Assembly: GCF_001513955.1 (NCBI RefSeq)
Contig: NZ_KQ948149.1
Span: 282,227-346,226, forward strand
DNA: 64,000 nucleotides
Direction of reading: 5' to 3'
Source: Streptomyces pseudovenezuelae
GTDB taxonomy: Bacteria; Actinomycetota; Actinomycetes; Streptomycetales; Streptomycetaceae
The position numbers were made by a program, and so were the translations under genes. The notes beneath the pieces are model-generated. The model worked only from the letters and a program-made list of their open reading frames with translations. It did no database searches and was not told the origin of the DNA. Each line of letters opens with the position of its first letter. Within the stretch, counting starts at the first letter, position 1. This document shows positions 1 to 9,130 of this stretch, in pieces.

Positions 1-8
1 CTACGAGG

Positions 9-28
9 GCGGGGCATTTCAGCCCCGC
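9..28. terminator. hairpin at the end of the DUF4349 gene
   Basis: The 7-bp arms GCGGGGC (9-15) and GCCCCGC (22-28) form a hairpin around a 6-nt loop that contains the stop codon of the DUF4349 gene. It probably ends that transcript. There is no clear T-run, as is usual in Streptomyces terminators. Confidence 0.45.
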
Positions 29-1032
29 TCGCCCCGCTCCCGCGTGCCTGCCGGGTCCTGCGCGCGCTCCGGGTCCGGGACGGGACGCGCCGCGGGCAGC
101 GGGCCCAGGGCGGTCGAGGCGCCCGTGGAGGCCGGCCGGCGCGGCAGCCGGGGCCGGACGAGCCGCAGCCACACCAGCACGAGCAGCGCGATCCCGGCCA
201 GGAACGGCAGCACCGCGGCCAGCGCCACCACGATCCAGCGCAGCATGGTCACGAACGCGTCCCAGCCGCCCGCCAGCGCGTCCACGACGCCGGGGTCGTC
301 GTCCGCCGCGGCCTTGACGACAGGGGACTCGGACAGGGACAGCGTGATGGTGGCCAGACTCGTGCGGTCCTTCAGGGACGCTTGGCGGGCCAGCAGCGAC
401 TCCAGGTCGGCCTGACGGGTGCTCAGTTCACCCTCCAGGGTGACCACGTCGCTCAGCTGGGTCGCCTTGTCCATCAGCTCCCGGATCCGCGCCACGCTCG
501 CGCGCTGCGTCGCGATCCGGCTCTGCACGTCGACGACCTGGTCGGTGACGTCCTGCGCGTTCGCGGTGCGCTCCAGGAGCTTGCCCGCGCCCTCCAGGTC
601 GACGAGGACCTCGTCGTACTTCTCGACGGGCACCCGCAGCACCACCTCCGTCTGCTCGCGGCCCTCCTCGTCGCGGGAGGTGGACTCCTTGCCGACGAAC
701 CCGCCCGAGTTCTCGGTGGTGGTGCGGGCCGCCGCGAGCGCCTTGGGCACGTTCTTGACCTGCACGGTCAGCGTGGCGGTGCGGATGATGTGGTTCGCGG
801 CGGGGTTCGGCGCGGCGGTGGCCTGCTTGCCGCCCGCGCCGCTCTCGGCGCCTGCCGCGCCCTCGGGAGCCTGGGAGGCGGCCGCCCGGTCGTCCTTGAG
901 GGCGCCGCTGCCGTCGTCGTCACCGGCGCCGCTGCACCCGGTCAGCGCCAGGGCCGCGGCCAGCAGCAGCCCGGCCAGGGCCTGGACGGGCCGCACGGAG
1001 CTTCGTGAACGGCGTGAACGTGGTGCGCGCAT
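19..1032 (-). CDS. DUF4349 domain lipoprotein
   Basis: This is a 337-residue membrane-tethered protein of unknown function. It has a basic n-region, a hydrophobic segment and a lipobox LTGC with the acylated Cys at about residue 33. The linker is low-complexity and rich in Gly, Ala and Asp. The DUF4349 core has a long heptad-rich, probably coiled-coil stretch (LIRELMDKATQLSDVVTLEG-like), and one transmembrane helix lies near the C-terminus (about 270-300), followed by a basic Pro-rich tail. The start at 1032 is chosen because GGGGGGA lies 7 nt upstream and it gives a proper lipoprotein signal; an in-frame start at 1059 would add nine residues with no signal features. It is divergent from hemY. 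The domain call is firm, and the family's role is not known. Confidence 0.85.
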   Translation of the reverse strand: MRAPRSRRSRSSVRPVQALAGLLLAAALALTGCSGAGDDDGSGALKDDRAAASQAPEGAAGAESGAGGKQATAAPNPAANHIIRTATLTVQVKNVPKALAAARTTTENSGGFVGKESTSRDEEGREQTEVVLRVPVEKYDEVLVDLEGAGKLLERTANAQDVTDQVVDVQSRIATQRASVARIRELMDKATQLSDVVTLEGELSTRQADLESLLARQASLKDRTSLATITLSLSESPVVKAAADDDPGVVDALAGGWDAFVTMLRWIVVALAAVLPFLAGIALLVLVWLRLVRPRLPRRPASTGASTALGPLPAARPVPDPERAQDPAGTRERGERG

Positions 1033-1189
1033 GAGCGTCCCCCCGAGGGTCGTGAACAACTGACGCTTCTTCGACGCCGCGGGGGGCGCGAACGTTGGAC
1101 CCGGGCGGTCCCGATGCGGTCACGGTCAGGACTCGTGAAGGACACCGGGCCGCCGGTGGACTGTCGGCGGGGTCTGAGAGGCTGGATCC

Positions 1190-2629
1190 ATGAGCGGATC
1201 ACATGTCGTCGTCATCGGAGCCGGCATCGCGGGACTGGCCGCGGCCCACCGGCTGACGCAGCGCGGCGCGCGCGTCACCGTCCTGGAGGCGTCGGACCGT
1301 GTCGGCGGCAAGCTGCTGCCCGGCGAGATCGCGGGCGCGCGCGTGGACTTCGGCGCCGAGTCGATGCTGGCCCGCAGGCCGGAGGCGGTGGCCCTGGCGC
1401 GTGAGGTGGGCCTGCACGAGCGCCTCCGGGCGCCGGCCACCGCGACCGCCTCGATCTGGACCCGCGGCGCCCTGCGCCCGATGCCCAAGGGCCACGTCAT
1501 GGGCGTCCCCGGCAGCGCCGAGGCTCTCGCCGGAGTGCTGTCCGAGGAGGGCCTCGCCCGCATCGCGCAGGACGCCGAGCTGCCCCGCACGGAGGTCGGC
1601 GACGACGTGGCGGTGGGGGAGTTCGTCGCGGCGCGTCTGGGCCGCGAGGTCGTCGACCGCCTCATCGAGCCCCTGCTGGGCGGGGTGTACGCGGGCGACG
1701 CGTACCGCATCTCGATGCGCTCGGCGGTCCCGCAGCTCTTCCAGGTCGCCCGGACCCACACCTCGCTCACCGAGGGCGTCCGCGAGATCCAGGCCCGGAT
1801 GGCCGCCGGCCGGCAGACCGGGCCTGTCTTCATGGGCATCGAGGGCGGTGTCGGCACCCTCCCGCTCGCCGTCGCCGACGCGGTCCGCGCGGGGGGCGGC
1901 GAGATCGTCACCGGCGCCCCGGTGAGCGAGCTGCGCCGCGAACCCTCCGGCGGCTGGAAGATCGTCACCGCGGACCGCCCCCTGCACGCGGACGCCGTGA
2001 TCGTCGCCGTCCCCGCCCCGGCCGCCGCCGGCCTGCTGCGCGCCGAGGCCCCCGAGGCCGCCACCGAGCTCGACACCGTGGAGTACGCCTCCATGGCCCT
2101 GGTCACCCTCGCCTACCGCCGCTCCGACACGGCCCTGCCCGCGGGCAGCGGCTTCCTCGTCCCGCCGGTGGACGGCCGCACCATCAAGGCCGCCACCTTC
2201 GCCTCCCAGAAGTGGGGCTGGATCGCCGAGGAGAACCCGGAACTGGCGGTCCTGCGCACCTCCGTGGGCCGCTTCGGCGAGACGGAGATCCTGGAGCGCG
2301 ACGACCCCGCCCTGGTGGACGTCTCCCGCCGCGACCTCGAAGCGGCCACCGGCCTGGTCGCCACCCCGGTCGAGACCCGGGTCACCCGCTGGACCGACGG
2401 CCTGCCCCAGTACCCCGTCGGCCATCACGCGCGCGTGGCCCGCATCCGCGAGCACGTCGGCAAGCTTCCGGGCCTCGCGGTGTGCGGCGCGCAGTACGAC
2501 GGCGTCGGCATCCCGGCCTGCGTCGCGAGCGCCCACGCGGCCGTGGACCAGATCCAGGGCGACCTCACCGCGGTGCGGGAGCTCACGGCCAACCCGGTGC
2601 AGAGTCTGCACGGCGGCGCGGGAGAATAG
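1190..2629 (+). CDS. hemY: coproporphyrinogen III / protoporphyrinogen oxidase (HemY/CgoX type)
   Basis: This is a 479-residue FAD-dependent oxidase of haem synthesis. The N-terminus shows the dinucleotide fold [17 protein letters not shown] and then [10 protein letters not shown]. The C-terminus has the second FAD motif ([21 protein letters not shown]), as in HemY-type oxidases. In actinobacteria this enzyme oxidises coproporphyrinogen III to coproporphyrin III with O2, a step of the coproporphyrin-dependent branch (family knowledge). hemQ, the last enzyme of that branch, starts 5 bp after the stop codon, so the two genes are almost certainly cotranscribed. The length is normal for the family and no residues look disrupted. 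Confidence 0.95.
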   Translation: MSGSHVVVIGAGIAGLAAAHRLTQRGARVTVLEASDRVGGKLLPGEIAGARVDFGAESMLARRPEAVALAREVGLHERLRAPATATASIWTRGALRPMPKGHVMGVPGSAEALAGVLSEEGLARIAQDAELPRTEVGDDVAVGEFVAARLGREVVDRLIEPLLGGVYAGDAYRISMRSAVPQLFQVARTHTSLTEGVREIQARMAAGRQTGPVFMGIEGGVGTLPLAVADAVRAGGGEIVTGAPVSELRREPSGGWKIVTADRPLHADAVIVAVPAPAAAGLLRAEAPEAATELDTVEYASMALVTLAYRRSDTALPAGSGFLVPPVDGRTIKAATFASQKWGWIAEENPELAVLRTSVGRFGETEILERDDPALVDVSRRDLEAATGLVATPVETRVTRWTDGLPQYPVGHHARVARIREHVGKLPGLAVCGAQYDGVGIPACVASAHAAVDQIQGDLTAVRELTANPVQSLHGGAGE

Positions 2630-2634
2630 CGGTC

Positions 2635-3366
2635 ATGAGCAACGACGCCCCCACCCCCGAGTCCGGCAGGGTCCCGAACAAGGGCAAGCTGGCCAAGGAC
2701 CTCAACGAGGTCATCCGTTACACGCTCTGGTCCGTCTTCAAGCTGAAGGACGTGCTCCCCGAGGACCGCACCGGGTACGCCGACGAGGTCCAGGAGCTGT
2801 TCGACCAGCTCGCCGCCAAGGACGTCACGATCCGCGGCACCTACGACGTGTCCGGGCTGCGCGCCGACGCCGACGTCATGATCTGGTGGCACGCGGAGAC
2901 CAGCGACCAGCTCCAGGAGGCGTACAACCTCTTCCGCCGCACGAAGCTGGGCCGCGCGCTGGAGCCGGTCTGGTCGAACATGGCGCTGCACCGCCCCGCC
3001 GAGTTCAACCGCTCGCACATCCCGGCGTTCCTGGCGGACGAGCACGCGCGCGACTACGTGAGCGTGTACCCGTTCGTCCGCTCCTACGACTGGTACCTCC
3101 TGCCCGACGAGGACCGGCGCCGCATGCTCGCCGACCACGGCAAGATGGCCCGCGGCTACCCGGACGTCCGCGCCAACACGGTCGCCTCCTTCTCCCTCGG
3201 CGACTACGAGTGGATCCTGGCGTTCGAGGCCGACGAGCTCTACCGCATCGTCGACCTCATGCGCCACCTGCGCGCCTCGGAGGCCCGGATGCATGTCCGT
3301 GAGGAGGTCCCGTTCTACACGGGCCGCCGCAAGGACATCGGCGACCTCGTGGCGGGTCTCGCCTGA
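2635..3366 (+). CDS. hemQ: coproheme decarboxylase HemQ
   Basis: This 243-residue member of the chlorite-dismutase-like family makes haem b by oxidative decarboxylation of coproheme III. Typical HemQ segments are YTLWSVFKL near the N-terminus, [17 protein letters not shown] in the middle, and [14 protein letters not shown]. The His of LADHGKM, about residue 168, is the expected proximal haem ligand. The start ATG at 2635 lies 5 bp after the hemY stop; the open frame continues upstream inside hemY but is only a shadow there. The stop codon is directly back-to-back with that of the convergent peptidase gene, inside one TGATCA palindrome. Confidence 0.96.
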   Translation: MSNDAPTPESGRVPNKGKLAKDLNEVIRYTLWSVFKLKDVLPEDRTGYADEVQELFDQLAAKDVTIRGTYDVSGLRADADVMIWWHAETSDQLQEAYNLFRRTKLGRALEPVWSNMALHRPAEFNRSHIPAFLADEHARDYVSVYPFVRSYDWYLLPDEDRRRMLADHGKMARGYPDVRANTVASFSLGDYEWILAFEADELYRIVDLMRHLRASEARMHVREEVPFYTGRRKDIGDLVAGLA

Positions 3367-4989
3367 TCAGCGAGTCGGTTCGCCGGTCGCCTTCCGGGAG
3401 CCGGCCGTCGGCTTCGCCTTCGGCTGCGGCTCGGGGTGCGGGGCGCACGCGGCGCGCCGCACCGGGAGGCTGCCCTCCAGCAGGTAGGCGTCCAGGTATC
3501 CGTTGACGCAGGGGTTCGGGCCGCCCGCGATGCCGTGCGTGCCCGCGTCCCGCTCGGTCACCAGCACCGAACCGGACAGCCGCCGGTGCAGCTCCAGGGC
3601 GCCGTCGTACGGCGCCGCCGCGTCCCGCTCGGCGGCCAGGATCAGGGTCGCGGGCAGCTCACCGGGTCCGGTCCGCACGTCCAGGGGCTCCTGCCGGGCC
3701 GTGGGCCAGTACGCGCAGGGCAGGTTCATCCACACGTTGTCCCACGTCTCGAACGGCGCCACCCGCGCCAGCCGGGTGTTGTCCCGGTCCCACACCTTCC
3801 AGTCCGTCGGCCAGGGCGCGTCGTTGCACTCGACGGCGGTGTAGACCGCGTTCGCGTTCTCCGCCTCCCGCGCCGCCTCCTGATGCGGCGCCGCCTGCTG
3901 GATCAGCGGCTTCGGATCGCCCTTGAGGTACGCCGACAGGGCCTGCGCCCGGTGCGGCCAGAAGTCGTCGTAGTAACCCGCCGACAGGAACGCCCCCTGG
4001 AGCTGCCCCGGCCCGACCTTCCCGCCGGCCGGCTCGGCGGCCAGCCGCGCCGCCGCCCTGTCGTAGCTGCGCAGCACCTCCTCGGACGTGGCTCCGAGGC
4101 CGTACACGTCGTCGTGCCGGGCCACCCATTCCCGGAAGTCGGACCAGCGCTCCTCGAAGGCGGCCGACTGGTCCAGGTTGTTGCGGTACCAGACCTGCTC
4201 CGGGGCCGGGTTCACGGCCGCGTCGAACACCATCCGCCGTACGTGCGAGGGGAAGAGCGTCGCGTACAGCGCGCCGAAGTAGGTCCCGTACGACGCCCCC
4301 ATGAACGTCAGTCGCTGCTCGCCCAGCGCGGCCCGCAGGACGTCGAGGTCCCGGGCGTTGTTCAGGGAGTTGTAGAACGGCAGGACCGCGCCCGCCTTCC
4401 GCGCGCACTCGCGCGCGTACGTCTTCGCCTGCGCGACGCGTTCCTTCTTGTACGACGGCGAGGGATGCGTCGGCGCCTGGGTGGGCGCCTTGAAGTACCG
4501 CTTCGGGTCCGTGCAGGACAGCGGCGCCGAACGGCCCACCCCGCGCGGGGCGTAGCCGACCAGGTCGTAGGCCGCGGCGAGCCCCTTCCACTCGGGCAGC
4601 GCGCCGATCAGCGGGAAGTACATGCCGGAGGCGCCGGGCCCGCCGGGGTTGTAGACCAGGGCGCCCTGCCGGGGCACCCGGCGCTTGCTGTTGTGCGGGT
4701 CCTTCTGGGTGGCCCGCACCCGGCTGACGGTCAGTGCGATCTGCCGGCCGTCGGGGTGGGCGTAGTCGAGCGGGACGGACACCGTGCCGCACTGGACGCC
4801 GCCGGGCAGGTCCTCCGCGGCGGGGCAGGCGCCGAAGCGGACGCCGGCCGTCCCGGCGCGCGCGGCGGCGACCGCTGTGCCGTGCCGCTCGGCCGCCCCC
4901 GGGGCGGCCGGGGCGCCCCCGGCGGGTGCGGCGGCGAGCGTGGTCAGGAGCAGGGCTCCGGCGACCGTGTGGAGGGCGGGAGCTCTCAT
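3367..4989 (-). CDS. secreted alpha/beta-hydrolase, S33 peptidase (TAP-like)
   Basis: This 540-residue exported protein resembles the Streptomyces tripeptidyl aminopeptidase/Slp family. After a signal peptide (MRAPALHTVAGALLLTTLAA, cleavage after the Ala-rich stretch) it shows the oxyanion region YNPGGPGASG, the nucleophile elbow GASYGTYFGALY (Ser of GxSxG), and a C-terminal TAP-like region with a conserved CAYWP and GTHGIAGGPNPCVN, which supplies the likely catalytic His. The family removes N-terminal peptides from extracellular proteins; the exact substrate cannot be read here. ATG at 4989 has AAGGGA 5 nt upstream. The open frame continues far upstream without features, so that part is excluded. 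Confidence 0.88.
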   Translation of the reverse strand: MRAPALHTVAGALLLTTLAAAPAGGAPAAPGAAERHGTAVAAARAGTAGVRFGACPAAEDLPGGVQCGTVSVPLDYAHPDGRQIALTVSRVRATQKDPHNSKRRVPRQGALVYNPGGPGASGMYFPLIGALPEWKGLAAAYDLVGYAPRGVGRSAPLSCTDPKRYFKAPTQAPTHPSPSYKKERVAQAKTYARECARKAGAVLPFYNSLNNARDLDVLRAALGEQRLTFMGASYGTYFGALYATLFPSHVRRMVFDAAVNPAPEQVWYRNNLDQSAAFEERWSDFREWVARHDDVYGLGATSEEVLRSYDRAAARLAAEPAGGKVGPGQLQGAFLSAGYYDDFWPHRAQALSAYLKGDPKPLIQQAAPHQEAAREAENANAVYTAVECNDAPWPTDWKVWDRDNTRLARVAPFETWDNVWMNLPCAYWPTARQEPLDVRTGPGELPATLILAAERDAAAPYDGALELHRRLSGSVLVTERDAGTHGIAGGPNPCVNGYLDAYLLEGSLPVRRAACAPHPEPQPKAKPTAGSRKATGEPTR

Positions 4990-5105
4990 CGGTGTCCCTT
5001 CGGTGCGCGGCAGCGACAAAAGGGATGTTTGGTTCGGCCGTGGGGGAAGGCAAGCACCGCCTCGCCGGTGTCGGCCCCAATGCCTCCGTGCGCCCCCGGG
5101 TGGGC

Positions 5106-5948
5106 TCAGTCGCGCCGGTGCGGACGGCGGTGCTCCTCGCCGTGTCCGCCGGGTCGCTCCGCCCGCCTTACCTCGCGGTGCGGGCCGTGGTGCTGCTCGC
5201 GGTGGGCGAAGGCCGCGCGCAGGTCCGGTTCGCCGACCGCGCTGATGCCGCGCACGGCGACGGAGGTGAGATACGTCCGCTCGTCCGTGCCGGCCGGGCG
5301 CCGGGTCAGGGTGCCCAGGAGCCGCTGGCCCGCCGGGGAGGCCCAGCGCGAGTACGGGTGGACCTCCATCCGCGCGATGGCCAGACAGCTCACGGTCAGT
5401 GCCAGCGGCAGCGCGAACCAGAGGGCGACCAGCTGCCGCGGCATCTGGGACGGGGCCGGCGCCAGCAGCGCGATCGCGCCCAGCGCGACGACGGCCACCG
5501 AGGCCAGCCGCACCTGGCGGACCGCCACCGCGATACCGGAACAGGTGCCGGCGGGCACGGCGAGCCCCGCGTCCACGAGCCGGTCGGCGAGGCTGCGCAC
5601 CGCCTCCGCCGAGGCCGCGTCCGCCCGCACCGGAGCGATCCGGGACTGTCCCTCGGGCCCGATGGCCCCGATGACCGTGCGCTCCATCTCGTCGCGGCCG
5701 CGCGGATCCACGACGGTCGCCCAGCCGGTGTGGGCCAGCAGCAGCCGGCGCTGGCGGGCCATGGAGACGAGTGTCAGATCGGCGACCCGCCGCGGGCCGC
5801 CGGACAGGAACGCGGCCTCGTAGAGCGTCAGATCGTGTCCCCGGGCATCCGCGTCGGCGGCCGCCGCGTGTACGGCGGCCAGGCACAGTCGCGTGCACGC
5901 GGTGCCGGCGGCGGCCCAGGCCAGCAGCAGAAGAAGAACCCAGAACAT
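5106..5948 (-). CDS. TIGR04222 domain membrane protein with His/Arg-rich tail
   Basis: This 280-residue membrane protein has an N-terminal hydrophobic helix (MFWVLLLLLAWAAAGTA), a cytoplasmic-looking central domain beginning YEAAFLSGGPRRVADLTL, which is the TIGR04222 signature, and two adjacent hydrophobic helices near residues 150-195. In many members this domain is followed by a low-complexity Gly/Cys-rich tail. Here the last ~40 residues are instead rich in His, Arg and Glu (seven His in about 32 residues) and contain no Cys. It lies downstream of the DUF4142 and DUF692 genes on the same strand. Its function is unknown; the family often occurs near DUF692 proteins (family knowledge). Confidence 0.82.
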   Translation of the reverse strand: MFWVLLLLLAWAAAGTACTRLCLAAVHAAAADADARGHDLTLYEAAFLSGGPRRVADLTLVSMARQRRLLLAHTGWATVVDPRGRDEMERTVIGAIGPEGQSRIAPVRADAASAEAVRSLADRLVDAGLAVPAGTCSGIAVAVRQVRLASVAVVALGAIALLAPAPSQMPRQLVALWFALPLALTVSCLAIARMEVHPYSRWASPAGQRLLGTLTRRPAGTDERTYLTSVAVRGISAVGEPDLRAAFAHREQHHGPHREVRRAERPGGHGEEHRRPHRRD

Positions 5949-6048
5949 GCCGCGTTTCTATGCCAAAGGCTCCTGGCGGCGCCATGGGCTGTTCAGGATC
6001 CGGACGGAGTGTTGTCGGTGTGTGACGTTCCGTTTGTCCGGAAGCGGA

Positions 6049-6837
6049 CTACGACGGCTCGGGCAACGGGGGCGGGCTGGAGGCGGCCGGGGGAAGGGTG
6101 AAGGTCGTGACGTACGGCGACGGGGTGACCGGGACGACCTGGCCCGGGTCGGTCGTCGGGCCGGGCGGTGCCGGGGAGTTGGTGATGGGCGGGGTGCTGC
6201 CCATGGCCATGTCCCGGGCCAGGGCGCCGAAGTCGACGTACCCGGTGGCCTCAAGGACCTTGATGTGGTCCAGCACGGTGCTGTTGGCGTCGTCGGCCAG
6301 CGCGCGGACCAGGGAGTTCTGGGTGCTCGCGCGGACCTCGGCGACGACGGAGAACACCCTGCCGTGGGCGAGGCGCAGGATGTTGGCGAACTGGCTGTCG
6401 AAGTCGACGCCCTGGGCCTGGTCCAGGGTGGCGAGCCACTGCTTCTGCTGCTCGTTGGGCTCGTTGGGCAGGGCCAGTCCGAGCTTGGACGCCACGTCCC
6501 GCACGCGCGCGTCGAGGAAGGTGTGCCCCTCCACGAGGTGCTGCCCCGCCGTCCGTACGGCCTGCGTCGTGCCCTTCCGCTGCGCCTGCTGACCCGCGGG
6601 CAGCTCCCACAGCCCCGCCAGCCGCACCTTCGTGACGAACTCCCGGTCCAGCGCGGAGAGCGGTCCGTAGGGCGTCGTCACGGTCTCGGCGTTGAGCACG
6701 CTCAGTCCCGTGCCGGAGCGGTCGGCGTACGACCACATCGGGACGAGCAGGGCCACGAGGGTCGCCGTCAGCCCGACGATGATGACGCCGGTGCCGGTGA
6801 AGATGCCTCGTCCCTTGACGGGCGGTCGCGGTCGCAT
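6049..6837 (-). CDS. DUF4142 domain protein, membrane anchored
   Basis: This 262-residue protein has a basic N-terminus and one transmembrane helix (about residues 12-34, GVIIVGLTATLVALLVPMW). It is followed by the DUF4142 helical domain with the usual pattern LSALDREFVTKVRLAGLWELPAGQQA, then GQHLVEGHTFLDARVRDVA and a second half ending in the VLDHIKVLEATGYVDFGALA-like region. The tail is Pro/Thr-rich. AGGAGG lies just upstream of the ATG at 6837. DUF4142 is a ferritin-like predicted fold of unknown role. The gene lies between DUF692 (127 bp upstream) and TIGR04222 (100 bp downstream), all on one strand. Confidence 0.85.
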   Translation of the reverse strand: MRPRPPVKGRGIFTGTGVIIVGLTATLVALLVPMWSYADRSGTGLSVLNAETVTTPYGPLSALDREFVTKVRLAGLWELPAGQQAQRKGTTQAVRTAGQHLVEGHTFLDARVRDVASKLGLALPNEPNEQQKQWLATLDQAQGVDFDSQFANILRLAHGRVFSVVAEVRASTQNSLVRALADDANSTVLDHIKVLEATGYVDFGALARDMAMGSTPPITNSPAPPGPTTDPGQVVPVTPSPYVTTFTLPPAASSPPPLPEPS

Positions 6838-6889
6838 GGTGCCTCCTGGTGCGGCACCGCACGCTAGGGGGTCTCAGGTGCGGGATTGA

Positions 6890-6915
6890 CATATTACTGC
6901 CGCGTCAATATCCAC
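6890..6915. promoter_or_regulatory. AT-rich inverted repeat upstream of DUF4142 gene
   Basis: An island of low GC with arms ATTGAC and GTCAAT separated by about 13 bp lies 50-75 bp upstream of the DUF4142 start. On the minus strand GTCAAT could act as a -35 element, with TAGCGT about 18 bp further on as -10. This is an inferred promoter/operator; no regulator is known. Confidence 0.35.
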
Positions 6916-6964
6916 TTCCGCCGTGTTCGCCCGGACACGGCGGCCCGCCCCCGCACGCGGACTC

Positions 6965-8260
6965 TCACCGCCGCAGCGCCCTCCGCGTCGCCCGGGCCAG
7001 CCGGACTCCCGGCCTCCGGGACCTCGGTGCCGGGCCGGAACGCTCCAGCCACCACTCCCGCAGTTCCCGCCGCACCCGCGCGCCCTCCAGCTCCCCGCCC
7101 AGCAGGAGGTGTTCGGCGAAGTCCAGCGCGTCCCGCCGATACCCGTCCGTCATCGGTGCCCCCTGCGCGTACGCCAGGAACGCCGCCCGGTAACCCGCCC
7201 CGAGGATCACCGGCAGCTCGGGCGCCACCTTCGCCACCACGTCCGCCCGCTTCGCCGCGAGCGCCCGCGCCTGCACCCCCAGTCGCACCCGGTCGAACCC
7301 CTCGGGCGCCGGTGTCCCGGCCACGAGCGCGGACAGCAGCGCGGTCTGGGCGAGCGCGACCCGCTGCCGGGCGGGCTCGGTCGAGACGCTCGACGGCTCC
7401 GCGGCAGCGCGCCACGCACCGGTGGCCCGCGCACCGCCCCCCTTCTCCACCGCTTCCCGGATCGCCGCCAACTCCCCCTCCAGCTCGGCCGGTTCGGGGA
7501 AGTTCTCGTCCCGCTCCAGCAGCACCCCCGGCGGTGACACCCGGGACGCGAGCTCGGTGAGGATGTCGAGGACCGGCCGCGGCACCGGGTGGGCGTGGCT
7601 GTCGTGCCACACCCCGTCCCGCTCGAAGCCGCCCGCGACATGGACGTACGCGATGGCCTCCAGGGGGAGTTCGGCGAGCGCCTCGGCCGGGTCCTCGCCG
7701 CGGTTGACGTGGTTGGTGTGCAGGTTGGCCACGTCGATCAGCAGCCGCACCCCGGTCCGGTCGGCCAGCTCGTAGAGGAACTGCCCCTCGGTCATCTCCT
7801 CGCCCGGCCACGCGATCAGTGCGGCGATGTTCTCCACGGCGAGCGGCACAGGCAGCGCGTCCTGCGCGATGCGGATGTTCTCGCACAGGACGTCCAGGGC
7901 GTCCCGGGTGCGCGGCACGGGCAGCAGATGCCCGGCCTCCAGGCGCGCGGAGGCGGTCAGCGGGCCGCCCGCCCGGACGAACGCGATGTGCTCGGTGACC
8001 AGCGGCGAGCCCAGTGCCTCGGCCCGCTCGGCGAGAGCCAGCAGCCGCCCGGCGTCGGGCCGGTCCGCCCCGCCGAGGCCGAGCGAGACACCGTGCGGCA
8101 CCACGGTCACCCCGCGCTCGCGCAGCCGTCGCAGCGACCCGGGCAGGTGCCCGGGGCAGACGTTCTCGGCCACGGCCTCGACCCAGTCGATGCCCGGCAT
8201 GTTCTCCACGGCGTCCGCGATCTCCGGCCGCCATCCGATCCCCGTGCCCAGTCGCTCCAT
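6965..8260 (-). CDS. DUF692 / MNIO family multinuclear iron oxidase-like protein
   Basis: This 431-residue protein has an N-terminal (about 1-275) DUF692 TIM barrel. Characterised members are multinuclear non-haem iron oxidases (MbnB and relatives) that modify Cys or other residues of ribosomal peptides. Candidate metal ligands are all present: His56 (PHGVSLG), His91 (TEHIAF), Glu143 (VENIAAL), Asp176, Asn179 and His184 ([15 protein letters not shown]), His207 (YVHVAGG), Asp220/His222 (DSHAH) and Glu249 (LLERDENFP). A C-terminal extension of about 150 residues is helical and contains an uptake-like DUF692 C-terminal region. No separate MNIO partner protein (DUF2063/MbnC type) lies beside it. 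DUF4142 and TIGR04222 genes follow on the same strand. Confidence 0.88.
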   Translation of the reverse strand: MERLGTGIGWRPEIADAVENMPGIDWVEAVAENVCPGHLPGSLRRLRERGVTVVPHGVSLGLGGADRPDAGRLLALAERAEALGSPLVTEHIAFVRAGGPLTASARLEAGHLLPVPRTRDALDVLCENIRIAQDALPVPLAVENIAALIAWPGEEMTEGQFLYELADRTGVRLLIDVANLHTNHVNRGEDPAEALAELPLEAIAYVHVAGGFERDGVWHDSHAHPVPRPVLDILTELASRVSPPGVLLERDENFPEPAELEGELAAIREAVEKGGGARATGAWRAAAEPSSVSTEPARQRVALAQTALLSALVAGTPAPEGFDRVRLGVQARALAAKRADVVAKVAPELPVILGAGYRAAFLAYAQGAPMTDGYRRDALDFAEHLLLGGELEGARVRRELREWWLERSGPAPRSRRPGVRLARATRRALRR

Positions 8261-8405
8261 GGTCCGTCCCCTCCCTCGGCCAGTCCCGCATCCGCTCCGG
8301 TCGTCGCCCGCCCGCCCGACGTGACGGAGGTATGGCCCCGGAGTCCGGGCCCGAACCGCGCCGGGGGGACCTTCAGAGCAACATTTGAGGTTCGGGGCGG
8401 TGCGA

Positions 8406-9005
8406 TCACCCGCCCGTCGCGGGCCATGCCCGCGGTTCGCGGCCCAGCAGCCGCAGTGCCTCCTCCAGCGGCCCGGACCCCTCCGCCACCGGCAACGCGG
8501 GCGCGAACGCGAATCCCGGGCCCCGGCCGGCCGGATCCGTGGGCACGCGCCGGGCCACGGCCAGGGCCGCGCCGAGCACCTCGTCCGCCAGCCGGAGCCG
8601 CACCCCGAGCGCGGCCGCCACGTCCCACGCGTGCACGACGTAGTCGACGAAGTGGAAGCCGATCGCCGTACGGCCGGCGAACCCTCCGCCCAGCTCCGGC
8701 AGCACGAACTCCCGTTCCGTCACGCCCGGTGCCGCGAACGCCGAGAGCACCGCGTCCGCGGCCGCGCGATGCGCCCGAGCGGGCTCGTCCACCTCCACCC
8801 GCTCCCGCCAGTGCTCCCGCTCGCCGCCCACGCCCCGTGCGGCGGCGGCGAACCCGTGGTGCTGCGCGGTCATGTGCGCCACCAGCCGCCGCAGGTCCCA
8901 CCCCGCACAGGGGGTGTCCCGCGCCCAGTGGTCACCGCCCCGGGCCAGCTCCACCACCCGCGCGGCCTCCAGTACGGCGATCCGGTCCAGCTCGACGACA
9001 TCCAT
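8406..9005 (-). CDS. TIGR03086 / maleylpyruvate isomerase-like DinB-fold protein
   Basis: This 199-residue protein belongs to the DinB/mycothiol-dependent isomerase-like superfamily. It has the N-terminal metal-site pattern [23 protein letters not shown] (first His) and the later [17 protein letters not shown], with the second and third His spaced as in TIGR03086 proteins. Family members are mycothiol-linked enzymes, mostly of unknown substrate. The start at 9005 (MDVVELDR) has GGAGG a few bases upstream and matches the family N-terminus; the frame runs on upstream without features. A TetR gene ends 125 bp upstream on the same strand and may control it. Confidence 0.85.
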   Translation of the reverse strand: MDVVELDRIAVLEAARVVELARGGDHWARDTPCAGWDLRRLVAHMTAQHHGFAAAARGVGGEREHWRERVEVDEPARAHRAAADAVLSAFAAPGVTEREFVLPELGGGFAGRTAIGFHFVDYVVHAWDVAAALGVRLRLADEVLGAALAVARRVPTDPAGRGPGFAFAPALPVAEGSGPLEEALRLLGREPRAWPATGG

Positions 9006-9042
9006 CAGCGCTCCTCCGCCCTCAGGTCCAGGATCACCCGAC

Positions 9043-9078
9043 CCTAAATATAAACGAACGATCGTGCTACTTGTTTGC
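9043..9078 (-). promoter_or_regulatory. promoter/operator of the TIGR03086 gene
   Basis: The gap between the TetR gene and the TIGR03086 gene holds an AT-rich stretch. On the minus strand TATATT (9047-9052) is a good -10 element. It overlaps the end of a CGTTCG run and lies beside the 8-bp palindrome ACGATCGT (9058-9065), which would sit in the -10/-35 spacer. No good -35 hexamer is visible. The TetR protein encoded just upstream is a natural candidate ligand; this is inference. Confidence 0.4.
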
Positions 9079-9130
9079 CGAAGTGCCTTGTCCGACCGCA
9101 GAACTCTCCCACCGACCGGTTGGCCGAGCC

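Noticed and set aside
3436-5823. Long plus-strand reading frame opposite the S33 peptidase and TIGR04222 genes
   Set aside because: It is rich in Arg, Gly, Pro and Val, with no motif, and covers two clear genes on the other strand; it is a GC-rich shadow frame.
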